A DNA stretch of 47,676 nt from Granulicella sp. (GTDB taxonomy: Bacteria; Acidobacteriota; Terriglobia; Terriglobales; Acidobacteriaceae). Positions 17,813 through 26,915 of the stretch are shown here, piece after piece (position 1 is the stretch's first letter; every line of letters starts with the position of its first letter). The DNA lies in NCBI GenBank assembly GCA_025357875.1, contig JANYLK010000009.1, positions 1 to 47,676 of the forward strand, in the 5' to 3' direction. The notes beneath the pieces were generated by a model. That model saw only the letters and a program-made list of their open reading frames with translations, ran no database searches and was not told where the DNA came from. The translations under genes and the position numbers were made by a program.

Positions 17813-18115
17813 TTAATCATCCCGATAACGCCGCCGACGCGAGTAGTACCCGCCCGACCCGCCCAACGTCAGCACCGCCGCCACCACGTGGATGACGAAC
17901 CACAAACCTATCCCCAGGTCGAGGTAGATCAGGTACAGCACCAGCAATCTCGGCAACAGGACAGCTACGACAAGCGGCACAATCCCATGCAGTTGAAATG
18001 GGATTAGCGAGGTCTGTAGCCACAACAGAAATAGGGCTACGCGTGGGAGAAACAGCGAGAACACCAAAAACCACAGTGGCAGCGTATGAATCACCATGAG
18101 TACTTGCAAGTTCAT
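17813..18115 (-). CDS. Small hydrophobic membrane protein, function unknown
   Basis: A 100-aa protein that is almost entirely hydrophobic: an N-terminal helix LMVIHTLPLWFLVFSLFLP, a second with VPLVVAVLLPRLLVLYL, and a third with IGLWFVIHVVAAVLTLGG. It ends in a basic, tyrosine-containing tail (YYSRRRRYRDD), which points to a cytoplasmic C-terminus by the positive-inside rule. No family is recognised. Its start lies 22 bp after the isocitrate dehydrogenase stop on the same strand, so it could be the last gene of the nrdR-idh transcript. Confidence 0.6.
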   Translation of the reverse strand: MNLQVLMVIHTLPLWFLVFSLFLPRVALFLLWLQTSLIPFQLHGIVPLVVAVLLPRLLVLYLIYLDLGIGLWFVIHVVAAVLTLGGSGGYYSRRRRYRDD

Positions 18116-18137
18116 CTAGCCTCTCCGTCCTGCAACC

Positions 18138-19169
18138 CTAAACCGACTCCATCGCTGCAATCACTGCATCGCCAAACGCGGTCGTTCCACTGGTCCCGCC
18201 CACATCCTTCGTCAAGACTTTGCCGTCCTCGTATACCTTTTCTAGCGCGGCCTGGATCCGTTCCGCCGTTTCCTTTTCCTGAATATGGTGCAGCATTAGC
18301 ACCGCGCTTTGCAGCAGAGCGGTTGGGTTCGCCAAGTCCTTGCCGGCAATGTCTGGAGCCGATCCATGCACCGCCTCGAAGATCGCGCATTCCGTTCCAA
18401 GGTTCGCGCCCGGAACCAATCCCAGGCCGCCAACAAACGCGCTGCACAGGTCGCTCAAAATATCCCCGTAAAGATTCTCGGTCAGCAGAATGTCGTACTG
18501 ATAGGGATTCATCACCAGCTGCATGCACGTGTTGTCCACGATGTGCTCGGCGTATGTCACCTCGGGATAGGTCACGGCGACACCACGGCAACACCGCAAA
18601 AAAAGACCATCCGATAGCTTCATGATGTTCGCCTTGTGGATGGCGTGGATCTTCTTTCGCCCATGCTTGCGCGCATACGCAAACGCAAATTCGGCAATTC
18701 TGGTCGATGCCTTCTCCGTAATAATCTTCAGCGACTGCACCACGCCGGGGACAATCTCATGCTCCAGCCCCGCGTACAAGTCTTCCGTATTTTCTCGCAC
18801 AATGACCAGGTCGATTCCCGGATAGCGCGTCTTTAATCCAGGCAGATTCTTGACCGGCCTGAAGTTGGCGAAAAGCTCAAACTTCTGTCGCAGTGTTACG
18901 TTGATCGACGAAAATCCGCCGCCCACAGGAGTCGTCACCGGGCCCTTCAGCGCAACTTTGTTCTCTTCAATAGAGCGGTATAGCGCCTGAGGAATATACT
19001 CGCCAAATCGCTCGAACGCCTCCGCTCCCGCCGCAAATCGGTGCCACTCGAATCCCACTTCGGTTGCCGCACCCGCAGCCTCCACAATCCGAACCACTGC
19101 CGCTGAAACTTCCGGCCCAATGCCATCTCCCGGAATCAACGTAATCGCATGCGTCCTGCTCGTCACCAT
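18138..19169 (-). CDS. NAD-dependent isocitrate dehydrogenase (isopropylmalate/isocitrate dehydrogenase family)
   Basis: About 343 aa from the ATG at 19169. In-frame GTG 19181 and ATG 19178 also exist, but AGGAG lies immediately next to them and 11 nt from 19169. The motifs LIPGDGIGPEV, S-I-N-V-T-LRQKFELFANFRP and VRENTEDLYAG are those of the NAD-type (IDH3-like) isocitrate dehydrogenases. LTENLYGDILSDL binds metal and substrate, and HGSAPDIAGKDLANPTA binds the cofactor. It oxidises isocitrate to 2-oxoglutarate in the TCA cycle. LeuB (3-isopropylmalate) is the main alternative; the SxNVxLR motif favours isocitrate. It follows nrdR by about 29 bp. Confidence 0.85.
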   Translation of the reverse strand: MVTSRTHAITLIPGDGIGPEVSAAVVRIVEAAGAATEVGFEWHRFAAGAEAFERFGEYIPQALYRSIEENKVALKGPVTTPVGGGFSSINVTLRQKFELFANFRPVKNLPGLKTRYPGIDLVIVRENTEDLYAGLEHEIVPGVVQSLKIITEKASTRIAEFAFAYARKHGRKKIHAIHKANIMKLSDGLFLRCCRGVAVTYPEVTYAEHIVDNTCMQLVMNPYQYDILLTENLYGDILSDLCSAFVGGLGLVPGANLGTECAIFEAVHGSAPDIAGKDLANPTALLQSAVLMLHHIQEKETAERIQAALEKVYEDGKVLTKDVGGTSGTTAFGDAVIAAMESV

Positions 19170-19198
19170 CGTTCTCATCACTCCTCTCGAACCCGAAC

Positions 19199-19681
19199 CT
19201 AGAACTTCGCATCTTTTTTCTTTACATCTCTTCCGCTTAACAGCTCTTCCAGCTCGACCTTGAATTCACGCACATCCTTGAAGTCGCGATACACGCTCGC
19301 GAACCGTATGTACGCTACGGTGTCGATATCTTTCAATCGCGACATAATCAGTTCGCCGACCTCGCTCGTGGTCCGTTCGCGCTCTGGCGAATCGACAACA
19401 TATGCCTCGGTCTCATCCACTATCCGTTCGAGCGCGGCGCCGGAGATGGGTCGCTTCTGGCACGCATGCAGCAGCCCGCCAAGAATTTTCTGGCGATCGA
19501 ACTTCTCCCGTCGTCCATCCTTCTTCACCACCATGTACGGAATTTCGTCGATCCGTTCATACGTTGTGAAACGCTTGTTGCAGCCCTCGCACTCGCGTCG
19601 CCGCCTGATCGCATCCGCCTCTTTACTCTCACGCGAATCCACCACGCGGTCCTCGGCGAACCCGCAATAGGGACACTTCAT
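19199..19681 (-). CDS. nrdR: Transcriptional repressor NrdR
   Basis: A 160-aa protein, the standard length. An N-terminal zinc ribbon (MKCPYCGF, then ECEGCNKRFTTYERI) is followed by an ATP-cone (VVKKDGRREKFDRQKILGGL). NrdR senses ATP/dATP and represses ribonucleotide reductase operons by binding NrdR boxes. No nrd gene lies in the window. It precedes the isocitrate dehydrogenase on the same strand. A palindromic repeat (copy E) lies between mnmA and this start. Confidence 0.97.
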   Translation of the reverse strand: MKCPYCGFAEDRVVDSRESKEADAIRRRRECEGCNKRFTTYERIDEIPYMVVKKDGRREKFDRQKILGGLLHACQKRPISGAALERIVDETEAYVVDSPERERTTSEVGELIMSRLKDIDTVAYIRFASVYRDFKDVREFKVELEELLSGRDVKKKDAKF

Positions 19682-19759
19682 CGGCTACACATCATTGAAA
19701 ACAAAATATCCATCGTCCAGCACGATTCTACCAGCGCGGGCGAGTGCTTCTTTTTGGAT

Positions 19760-19807
19760 GTCATTCTGAGGGCACTGAAGAATCTCTGCATCTGCACTTG
19801 CAAGTGC
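19760..19807 (+). repeat. GTCATTCTGA-type repeat, copy E, with terminal palindrome
   Basis: GTCATTCTGAGGGCACTGAA continues as GAATCTCTGCATC, a good match to the other copies. It is followed by a perfect 14-bp palindrome GCACTTGCAAGTGC (19794-19807). It fills most of the 145-bp mnmA-nrdR gap. Confidence 0.7.
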
Positions 19808-19826
19808 CTGCTCATCCGCAGCAGCG

Positions 19827-20963
19827 CTAAAGGATCCAGCCGCCACCCACAACCTCGTCCCCGTCATAGAACACCGCAGACTGACCCGGTGTAATCGCCC
19901 TCTGTGCCTCATCAAACACCGCACGCACCTCATCCTCCCCCGAAGCCCGCAGCGTAGCCCACGCTGGCTCATGCCGATGCCGAATCTTCACCCGCACTCG
20001 CATCTCGTCATTCAGCCCAACCACGGAGATCCAGTTCAGCCGGTTCGCCACCAACTCCCGCGACAGCAACTCCTCATCGGTACCGACCGTCACCCTATGC
20101 GAATCAGGATGAATCGCCAGCACATACTTTGGCTCGGTATTTCCCGCGCCAGAGGATGACAGCCCAAGCCCCTTTCGCTGCCCCACTGTAAAACCATGAA
20201 TCCCGTCATGCCGTCCCACCACATCGCCGCCCGCGGTCACAAGTTCGCCCGACGAATCCGGCATCGCCTCGCCCTTCTCATCCAGATACGCGCGCATGAA
20301 AACTGAATAATCCCCACCCGGGATAAAGCAAATTTCCTGCGAATCCGGCTTCGTCGCCAACGCCAATCCAGCATCTGCAGCCATCTGCCGGACCGCAGGC
20401 TTCTGCATCTCGCCCAGCGGAAACAGTGTTCGCGACAACTGCTCCTGCGTCAGCCCAAACAGAAAATACGTTTGATCCTTAGACTTATCCTCCGGCCGCG
20501 AGAGAATCCATCGCCCACGCGCTTCGTCGAACCGGTTGCGCGCATAGTGCCCGGTCGCTACCCGGTCCGCGCCGATCTGCAGCGCAGTAGTAATCAGCGC
20601 GTCGAACTTCAAATGGTTGTTGCACAGCGTGCAAGGAATTGGCGTCCGCCCGGCCAGGTACTCATCCACAAACGGCCGGATCACTTCCGCCTCGAACCGC
20701 GCCTCCTGGTTCACCAGGTAGTACGGAATCCCCAGATGTTCAGCTACGTACCGAGCGTCGTACACATCGTCGATTGAGCAGCACCGCCCGCGCACTGCTT
20801 CGGGCATCCCCTCATGCCCTGCAAGCCGCCGCTGATTCCAAAGCTGCAGGGTCAAGCCGACCAGCGTGTACCCCTCCGCGCGCAACATCGCCGCCACCGC
20901 AGACGAGTCCACCCCGCCCGACATGGCAACTGCAATCGTCTCCGGCTGGCACGCAGTGCTCAT
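19827..20963 (-). CDS. mnmA: tRNA-specific 2-thiouridylase
   Basis: A 378-aa protein from the ATG at 20963. The frame stays open upstream to 21272, but that part has no family similarity and overlaps the opposite-strand barrel gene. The PP-loop is [17 protein letters not shown] (residues 11-27). The catalytic cysteines lie in the [14 protein letters not shown] region and in [15 protein letters not shown] and GLTQEQL are typical MnmA blocks. It thiolates U34 of tRNA-Lys/Glu/Gln using ATP and a sulfur carrier. Gene order continues to nrdR after 145 bp. Confidence 0.96.
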   Translation of the reverse strand: MSTACQPETIAVAMSGGVDSSAVAAMLRAEGYTLVGLTLQLWNQRRLAGHEGMPEAVRGRCCSIDDVYDARYVAEHLGIPYYLVNQEARFEAEVIRPFVDEYLAGRTPIPCTLCNNHLKFDALITTALQIGADRVATGHYARNRFDEARGRWILSRPEDKSKDQTYFLFGLTQEQLSRTLFPLGEMQKPAVRQMAADAGLALATKPDSQEICFIPGGDYSVFMRAYLDEKGEAMPDSSGELVTAGGDVVGRHDGIHGFTVGQRKGLGLSSSGAGNTEPKYVLAIHPDSHRVTVGTDEELLSRELVANRLNWISVVGLNDEMRVRVKIRHRHEPAWATLRASGEDEVRAVFDEAQRAITPGQSAVFYDGDEVVGGGWIL

Positions 20964-21023
20964 ATCTCCATTATCGCAATATTTCCCCTGATCAGCCCGG
21001 CCATACGGTAATCTAACGAGTCG

Positions 21024-21890
21024 ATGATCCATAGCCGCAAAAACCTCCGGTCTGCCCAATTGATCCCCGTCGCGGCACTGATCATCTTCTCGACCACGGC
21101 ACATGCCGGACCGCCCTTCCAGACCGATGATCCCGATCCCGTCGCCTACCATCACTTCGAGATGTACGCCTTCGCTGCGTCCGACTCGACCGGCAAAAAC
21201 GGGGGTGGCACCGGACTCCAAATCCCCGCTTACGAGATGAACTACGGCGTTGTGCCAAACGTCCAACTCCACCTCATACTGCCCCTTACGGCAACCTTTC
21301 CGCCGGGCGGCGGCGCGGTCGAATACGGCCTCGGCGACACAGAAGTCGGGGCCAAGATCCGCTTAGTCAAAGAAATGAAATGCGTCCCCGAAGTAGGCAT
21401 CTTTCCTTTCTTCGAACTGCCCAGCGGCAACGCTGGCAAAAGCCTCGGAGTCGGCAAAACCTGGTACCGAATTCCGCTCTGGCTGCAAAAATCCTGGGGA
21501 CCGGAAGAACATCAATGGACCACCTACGGCGGTGGCGGCGAAGCCATCGTTCCCGAGGACGGCTACAAGAACTGGCCATTCGCCGGCTGGCTGGTTCAGC
21601 GCCAGCTCAACAAAAAAATCACGCTTGGTGCGGAGCTATTCGGACACGGAGCGGAAGGTGACGCTGCCACCAGCACCGGAGCCTCTACCATGCTCGACGT
21701 CGGTGGTATCTACGAAATAAAAGACGGCTTTGACATTCTCTTCGCTGCTGGGCGAAGCATCTACGGTCAGCCCGAGACCTACGCGTACCTATCGCTCTAT
21801 TGGACCTGGGGTCCGAAGGACGCCAGCGAGTCCGCGAATCCCCGGGGCTCAAAGATGCTGGCCGTGTTGACTCGCATCTCCGCCCACTGA
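21024..21890 (+). CDS. Outer-membrane beta-barrel transporter-like protein
   Basis: A 288-aa protein with a signal peptide ([19 protein letters not shown]). The mature protein opens with [20 protein letters not shown], a start typical of a family of predicted outer-membrane porin/transporter proteins. It then shows alternating amphipathic strands ([86 protein letters not shown]). It lacks the terminal Phe but has the overall barrel pattern. The substrate is unknown. It diverges from mnmA and converges on the MetX-like gene. Confidence 0.75.
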   Translation: MIHSRKNLRSAQLIPVAALIIFSTTAHAGPPFQTDDPDPVAYHHFEMYAFAASDSTGKNGGGTGLQIPAYEMNYGVVPNVQLHLILPLTATFPPGGGAVEYGLGDTEVGAKIRLVKEMKCVPEVGIFPFFELPSGNAGKSLGVGKTWYRIPLWLQKSWGPEEHQWTTYGGGGEAIVPEDGYKNWPFAGWLVQRQLNKKITLGAELFGHGAEGDAATSTGASTMLDVGGIYEIKDGFDILFAAGRSIYGQPETYAYLSLYWTWGPKDASESANPRGSKMLAVLTRISAH

Positions 21891-21906
21891 TCGGGCTTTA
21901 AGTCGC

Positions 21907-23106
21907 CTACTTCTTCTCTGATTCCTTCAGCAATTCAACAAGGTAATCCTTCCACACCTCCGCCTGGGTATGGGTCCCATGCCCGCGCGTCGCATCGGAG
22001 ATTGGAATTAGCACAAATCGCCCATGCGCCAGCTTCGGCGCATACTTCTGCGCGATTCCGAGCTCTGGAGGATTGATGTAATCGTCTGCCGAGTTGATCC
22101 ATATCACCGGCACCTTGATCCGGTCCAGATGAGCACTTGGATCATAGTTCCTGCTCGCGTCGGTGAAATAAATAGTATCGTTCGCATCCATCGGCGGCAC
22201 TCGCTTCGCAAGATAGTCGTCCACATAGGCTTCAGCCACCTTCTTCGTGGGCGCGATCTTCTGCAGATAAAGCGGAGCCGAGCCCATCACCATGGTCAGT
22301 TCGGCGGCGGTTCGTATGCCTTGAATTGGCTGTTTCGTGTACTCCCCGCCATGCCACCCCGGGTCGTCCTCAATCGCCTTGATGGTCATGTAGCGCATCA
22401 TGCGATTCCGGCCCGCAATCGGCACTGGAAGGCACGCCATCGGCATCAGCGCATCGGTAAAATCTGGATAGGTCTCGCCCCATACGAAAGATTGCATGCA
22501 TCCCATGCTGGTTCCAAGAATCAGTCGCAGATGATCGACATGCAGCTTTTCGATCAGCATCCGATGCTGGCTAGTGACCATATCGTCGTAGTCATACTTT
22601 GGGAAACGCATGTGCAGCTCATCCGAAGGCTTGCTCGAACTGCCATGCCCAATGTCATCAGGGAAGATCAGAAAATACCGCGTAATGTCGAGCGGCTGCC
22701 TCGGCCCAAATAGTACATTCGAGAATTGTGGTGCCAGCAACGAGGAAGCGTTCCCGCCGGTGCCATGCAGCAGCAGCACGGCGTTGTCGACGTGCCCACC
22801 CGAGTCGCGATGCAGCGTTCCCAGTGTGAGATAGTGCAGACGAAGCTTCGGCAGGCTCTCTCCCGCGCCAAACCGGAAGTTCGTAATTGTGTACGTACCA
22901 TCTGCAGTTGGCCACGTGACGGCTACCGGCGAACCAGCAGTCCTGTTCGCAGAATCCACTCGCGGCGACGGCGTCTGAGCAACCTGCGTACTCACGAGGA
23001 ACAAAGTGGTAAGGATGCCCAGAAGCGCCAGTCTGAGTCCGTCGGCCTGAAGGCGAAGCAAAGCAAAAAACATAGACAGTACCTCGGAAGAGGAACATTT
23101 GTGCAA
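21907..23106 (-). CDS. Secreted alpha/beta hydrolase, homoserine acetyltransferase (MetX)-like fold
   Basis: A 399-aa protein, or 388 aa from the ATG at 23073. A hydrophobic N-terminal stretch (LALLGILTTLFLVSTQVA) looks like a signal peptide or anchor. Domain features of the MetX group follow: LRLHYLTLGTLH, LLLHGTGGNA, a nucleophile elbow GTSMGCMQ (Ser200), Asp in INSADDYINPPE and His in TRGHGTHTQ. True MetX enzymes are cytosolic, so export suggests an esterase or hydrolase rather than methionine synthesis. No met genes are nearby. It converges with the barrel gene at 21024. Confidence 0.82.
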   Translation of the reverse strand: MHKCSSSEVLSMFFALLRLQADGLRLALLGILTTLFLVSTQVAQTPSPRVDSANRTAGSPVAVTWPTADGTYTITNFRFGAGESLPKLRLHYLTLGTLHRDSGGHVDNAVLLLHGTGGNASSLLAPQFSNVLFGPRQPLDITRYFLIFPDDIGHGSSSKPSDELHMRFPKYDYDDMVTSQHRMLIEKLHVDHLRLILGTSMGCMQSFVWGETYPDFTDALMPMACLPVPIAGRNRMMRYMTIKAIEDDPGWHGGEYTKQPIQGIRTAAELTMVMGSAPLYLQKIAPTKKVAEAYVDDYLAKRVPPMDANDTIYFTDASRNYDPSAHLDRIKVPVIWINSADDYINPPELGIAQKYAPKLAHGRFVLIPISDATRGHGTHTQAEVWKDYLVELLKESEKK

Positions 23107-23162
23107 CGCTGCTCACTTTTGTGAGAAACGAAAGGCTAGGGCAACGCTACTGCTCCACAACG

Positions 23163-25169
23163 CTACTCCCCAGTTGGAATCATTGGTGCATCAATTATTG
23201 GAGCCGGCTGACTGCCTGCGGGAGGAGTGGTCAGCGGCTTCGTAATCTCGCCGAGATAATCCGGCGTGCCATCGACTCGCACCATCACCGGGTACTTCTC
23301 GCCATCGTGATAGTCCAGATCGGCAAGCGAGACAAAGTTGTTCGTCTGCAGGATCAGATGAATTGGCTCGGCCTTCCCTTTCGCCTCCCGAATTGCTACC
23401 TTCATCACATCGCCGGAGTAGACCATACCATTGATCGCGTAGATCGTCTGCCCCGGAGCCAGTTTCGCCTTATCTGCCGGCCCATTCCAGCGCACATCTT
23501 GGATTACGCCGTTCTTACCCACGCGAATCCCAATCGAGTACCAGGCATCGGTTCCACCGCCGCGCCTGCCTCCATTCAACGTCAGCACCGATTCGCTCTT
23601 ACTCGCCTTGTCTAAATAAACCAGCTTATATCCGCCCTGCTCAATCCCGGCCAGATCGGCCCGCGGATTGATCCCGACAACTCGTTCGTGGATGAACTTC
23701 GCCCAGTCGTATGTCACCACCTGGTTCAGATCCGCTACAACTTCCGGCAACTCATATGGAACGATCAGCGGCCCGGTGTTCCCACCCTTCCCCAGAAAGA
23801 TGTGCTCAAAGTCGTTCAGAGATTTTTGATCATTCGTCAGTTTGCGAATCAATGTGTCCGCATCCAGCCATAGAAGCTCGCCCTCCTGGTAGTAGTCCTG
23901 TCCGCGCCGCCAGTTCGACCATGCCATCCCGTTCGTACGCAGCACGCTCGACGAGATCGCCGTGTCCTCCGTGCTCCGCCAGTTGCGACCAGTCTTCGAA
24001 TCCAGGCTCGCCGCCGACATCGCCAGCAGATCACGATACTGCTCTTGCGACTTCAGCCCGGACCGCGCCGCCAGCACATTTCCCAAATACTGCGTCATGC
24101 CCTCATACACCCATAACAGGTCGCCTTGCTCCGGCGTCGAAAAATCCGCTTGGTAGAGCCTCGCCGGCCGCCTGTATTTGCCGTTCCACGAATGCGTAAA
24201 TTCATGCGCAAGCAGGTCGGATTCGCCAAGCTGATGGTTCGCATCGCGGAACTGGTTTTCATCCACTCCATTGTCCGAAGACTGTCCATGCTCCAGTCCC
24301 TCGCCGCCAGCGGTATCCGAGAGCGTCAGCAGGAAGTGGTACTCGTTGTAGTGTCGCGACCCATACATGGCCCCTGTCTCACGCACCAGGTTCGACACCT
24401 CTGCAAGAAACACCGGTCGCAGTTCCGAATCTTTCGCCTCGTCGGCCACCACATCGATGTAATGCTTCGGAATAATCTCCGGCGCAAGCGCAAACTCGTG
24501 GAAATATTGGCCCGCAATCACCGGTGAATCCTCAAGCTGCTCTACTGTCGTCGCCGCATAGCGCGTGGTGGTGCTACCTGCCGCCGGATTGTGTGCGCTT
24601 TCGTCCGCGCCCATTGTTGGCGGCGCAGTTAGACCTGTAGAAACCGGCGTCAGCGCAGTCCCAATTCCCCATCCAGCCAACACCGTCACAGACGGCTGGA
24701 TCGCAATGTCCTTGACCGCTACGCCTGCGGGGTACAGCAGCAGCTTCTCCCACTCCAGCACCGCCATCTTGGTCGTCGCGCGCGCCGTCACGATGCAGTC
24801 CAGATGCGCATGGAGACTCGACACACCCTTTGGGATCGCCAGGTGGAACGCAAAGAGATCCACATCGTCCCGCCGCCATGGCAGCGTCTGTCCATTCGCC
24901 GTGAACACGACGCCGGTAATATCGCTCACTGGCCCCGTAGGACGGTGGTTCCCCGGAATCCACTTCGGCGTGACCAGCGTCAGTGGCCCCGCCTTTACAG
25001 GCAGATCGATCTCGGCGTGATAGAGCTTGCGTGGAGCCTCCGTCAGATCCGCCACAATCTGGATCGGTGTGCCACCTAACTGCGCAACCGCCGTAATGCC
25101 AGACAGAGTCAGACAAGATATCAATAAAACACGAAGAGCCGCCAACCGAAATCGCAGGGTCAAGACCAA
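23163..25169 (-). CDS. M61 family metallopeptidase (glycyl aminopeptidase-like) with PDZ domain
   Basis: A 668-aa protein. A signal peptide (LLISCLTLSGITAVAQ) is followed by an N-terminal beta domain (YHAEIDLPVKAGPLTLVTPKWIPG). The thermolysin-like catalytic domain has HEFTHSWNGKYRRP around residues 320-335 and a downstream LLWVYEGMTQYLGN with the third zinc ligand Glu. A C-terminal PDZ domain (about residues 540-630) carries LAPGQTIYAINGMVYSGDV. The family removes N-terminal Gly/Ala from peptides in the periplasm. It could supply amino acids together with the S9 peptidase and OPT transporter, though they are not co-transcribed. Confidence 0.93.
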   Translation of the reverse strand: MVLTLRFRLAALRVLLISCLTLSGITAVAQLGGTPIQIVADLTEAPRKLYHAEIDLPVKAGPLTLVTPKWIPGNHRPTGPVSDITGVVFTANGQTLPWRRDDVDLFAFHLAIPKGVSSLHAHLDCIVTARATTKMAVLEWEKLLLYPAGVAVKDIAIQPSVTVLAGWGIGTALTPVSTGLTAPPTMGADESAHNPAAGSTTTRYAATTVEQLEDSPVIAGQYFHEFALAPEIIPKHYIDVVADEAKDSELRPVFLAEVSNLVRETGAMYGSRHYNEYHFLLTLSDTAGGEGLEHGQSSDNGVDENQFRDANHQLGESDLLAHEFTHSWNGKYRRPARLYQADFSTPEQGDLLWVYEGMTQYLGNVLAARSGLKSQEQYRDLLAMSAASLDSKTGRNWRSTEDTAISSSVLRTNGMAWSNWRRGQDYYQEGELLWLDADTLIRKLTNDQKSLNDFEHIFLGKGGNTGPLIVPYELPEVVADLNQVVTYDWAKFIHERVVGINPRADLAGIEQGGYKLVYLDKASKSESVLTLNGGRRGGGTDAWYSIGIRVGKNGVIQDVRWNGPADKAKLAPGQTIYAINGMVYSGDVMKVAIREAKGKAEPIHLILQTNNFVSLADLDYHDGEKYPVMVRVDGTPDYLGEITKPLTTPPAGSQPAPIIDAPMIPTGE

Positions 25170-25289
25170 ATCTCCAGGAAGAGTGTCGCCTCTCCAAATT
25201 TAGAAGGATCCACACCGAACACTTCGGCACAGTCATCGTTTGTCACTGATCAACTTAGAGTCTTGCCCGCGCTCGCCGGTTCAGTGCGC

Positions 25290-25853
25290 TCATCCAGCCA
25301 ATGCGGCTTCAATCGCAGCTACTACAGCCGTATCGTCCGGCTTCACCTCAGGCGAGAAGCGCGCTGCAACCTTACCGTCTCGGCCAATCAGGAACTTCTC
25401 AAAATTCCACAGAATTCCTGGCTCTGGATTTGTGGTGGCGCCAGTCTTAGCCAGATATCCAGTCAGGTTCTCTCGCATACCTTCGCGGGTCGTCCCTGCA
25501 GCCTTCGGCTCGGCCGCAATCAGCGCCGAATACAACGGATGAATTTCTGGACCCGTGACCGCAATCTTCGAGAACATTGGAAAATCCACTCCAAATGTCG
25601 CCTGACAGAACGTCGCAATCTCTTCGTTTGATCCCGGCTCTTGCCCGCCAAAATCGTTTGCTGGAAAGCCCAGCACGACCAGTCCGCTCTCCTTGAACCG
25701 CGCGTACAGCTTCTCCAGCGCATCGTACTGCGGAGTCAGACCGCACTTCGACGCAACATTGACCACCAACAAAACCTTACCTCGATACGAGTCAAGCGTC
25801 GTTGGGTCGCCACTAATGGAATGCACCGGGATGTCATACACGGACGCGGACAT
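25290..25853 (-). CDS. Glutathione peroxidase family (thiol peroxidase)
   Basis: A 187-aa protein. The peroxidatic cysteine is C37 in NVASKCGLTPQY, with Q71 in FPANDFGGQEPGS and the Trp/Asn pair in LWNFEKFLIGRDG. It uses Cys rather than selenocysteine (there is no in-frame TGA). C83 in TFCQATFG is the usual resolving cysteine, so it probably works with thioredoxin. It reduces hydrogen or lipid peroxides. There is no secretion signal, so it is cytoplasmic. It lies between galU and the M61 gene on the same strand. Confidence 0.93.
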   Translation of the reverse strand: MSASVYDIPVHSISGDPTTLDSYRGKVLLVVNVASKCGLTPQYDALEKLYARFKESGLVVLGFPANDFGGQEPGSNEEIATFCQATFGVDFPMFSKIAVTGPEIHPLYSALIAAEPKAAGTTREGMRENLTGYLAKTGATTNPEPGILWNFEKFLIGRDGKVAARFSPEVKPDDTAVVAAIEAALAG

Positions 25854-25927
25854 GGTCCCTCCTTCATTTTTTAATGATTGTGATGCTTTGTAATGATTCT
25901 GATGCTTACAAAAGCTGCGGTGCGAAC

Positions 25928-26806
25928 TTATATGGGAAATTCCTTCAACCAGTCGCGGAACCCGGGTCCAAGGTCCTCGCGCTTCAGAGCCAACTCCACC
26001 GTAGCTTTCAGGAACCCCAGCTTGTCACCCGCATCGTGCCGCTTGCCTTCATAGTGGAAGCCGTAGACTTTCTCATGCTGAAGCAGCATCTTGATCGCGT
26101 CCGTGAGTTGCAGCTCTCCGCCCGCTCCAGGCTTCACTGCCTCAATCATCTCGAAGATCCGTGGCGTCAGGATGTATCGACCGATGATGGCATTCTGCGA
26201 CGGAGCTTCCTCAAACTTTGGTTTTTCTACCATCCCCTTGACGTCCAGCAGTCGCGGATTATTCGCGACCGGAGTGCAATCGAGGACTCCATACGCTGAA
26301 ATGGCATCGCCCTCCACCACCTCAGACGCAAGTATGGAAGACTGCGTCTCGTAAAACGCCTCCACCATCTGCTTCATGCACGGTACCTTAGCATCCACGA
26401 TGTCGTCGGGCAGAAGAACGCAAAACGGTTCATCACCCACAATTTCCTTCGCCATCAGCACAGCGTGTCCGAGCCCGAGCGGATGGGGTTGGCGTGTATA
26501 GACAATCCTCGCCAGCTTCGACACCGAGTGGACGACATCGAGCAGCGCCTGCTTGCCCTTCGCTTCTAGCGCGGCCTCGAGTTCGGGACTGTAGTCAAAA
26601 TGGTCCTCCATCGCAGCCTTGTCACGCCCGGTTACAATGATGATCTCCGTGCACCCGGCCGCGACGGCTTCTTCAACCCCATACTGGATTAAAGGCTTAT
26701 CGACAAGACAAAGCATCTCTTTTGGAATGGCCTTTGTCGCCGGCAAGAAGCGCGTGCCTAATCCCGCGGCTGGAAAAACTGCCTTGCGAATTTTCTGATA
26801 GCTCAT
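25928..26806 (-). CDS. galU: UTP--glucose-1-phosphate uridylyltransferase
   Basis: A 292-aa nucleotidyltransferase of normal GalU length. The nucleotide loop is VFPAAGLGTRFLPATKAIPKEML. LVDKPLIQYGVEEA, then PLGLGHAVL and GYRF-like FHYEGKRHDAGDKLGFLKA complete the signature. It makes UDP-glucose for exopolysaccharide, LPS and trehalose routes. Genes on either side are unrelated. The ATG at 26806 follows TGATAGCT-rich sequence without a strong ribosome site. Confidence 0.95.
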   Translation of the reverse strand: MSYQKIRKAVFPAAGLGTRFLPATKAIPKEMLCLVDKPLIQYGVEEAVAAGCTEIIIVTGRDKAAMEDHFDYSPELEAALEAKGKQALLDVVHSVSKLARIVYTRQPHPLGLGHAVLMAKEIVGDEPFCVLLPDDIVDAKVPCMKQMVEAFYETQSSILASEVVEGDAISAYGVLDCTPVANNPRLLDVKGMVEKPKFEEAPSQNAIIGRYILTPRIFEMIEAVKPGAGGELQLTDAIKMLLQHEKVYGFHYEGKRHDAGDKLGFLKATVELALKREDLGPGFRDWLKEFPI

Positions 26807-26915
26807 GCGGGAGAAAGCTCCTCGTGGTTTGGTTGAGTTTTTTCAAACCTAGCAAACTGCTATCGTTCCACCACAAGCGATGAGCACCTGTGATGGAACA
26901 ACACTCGCACAGAGG

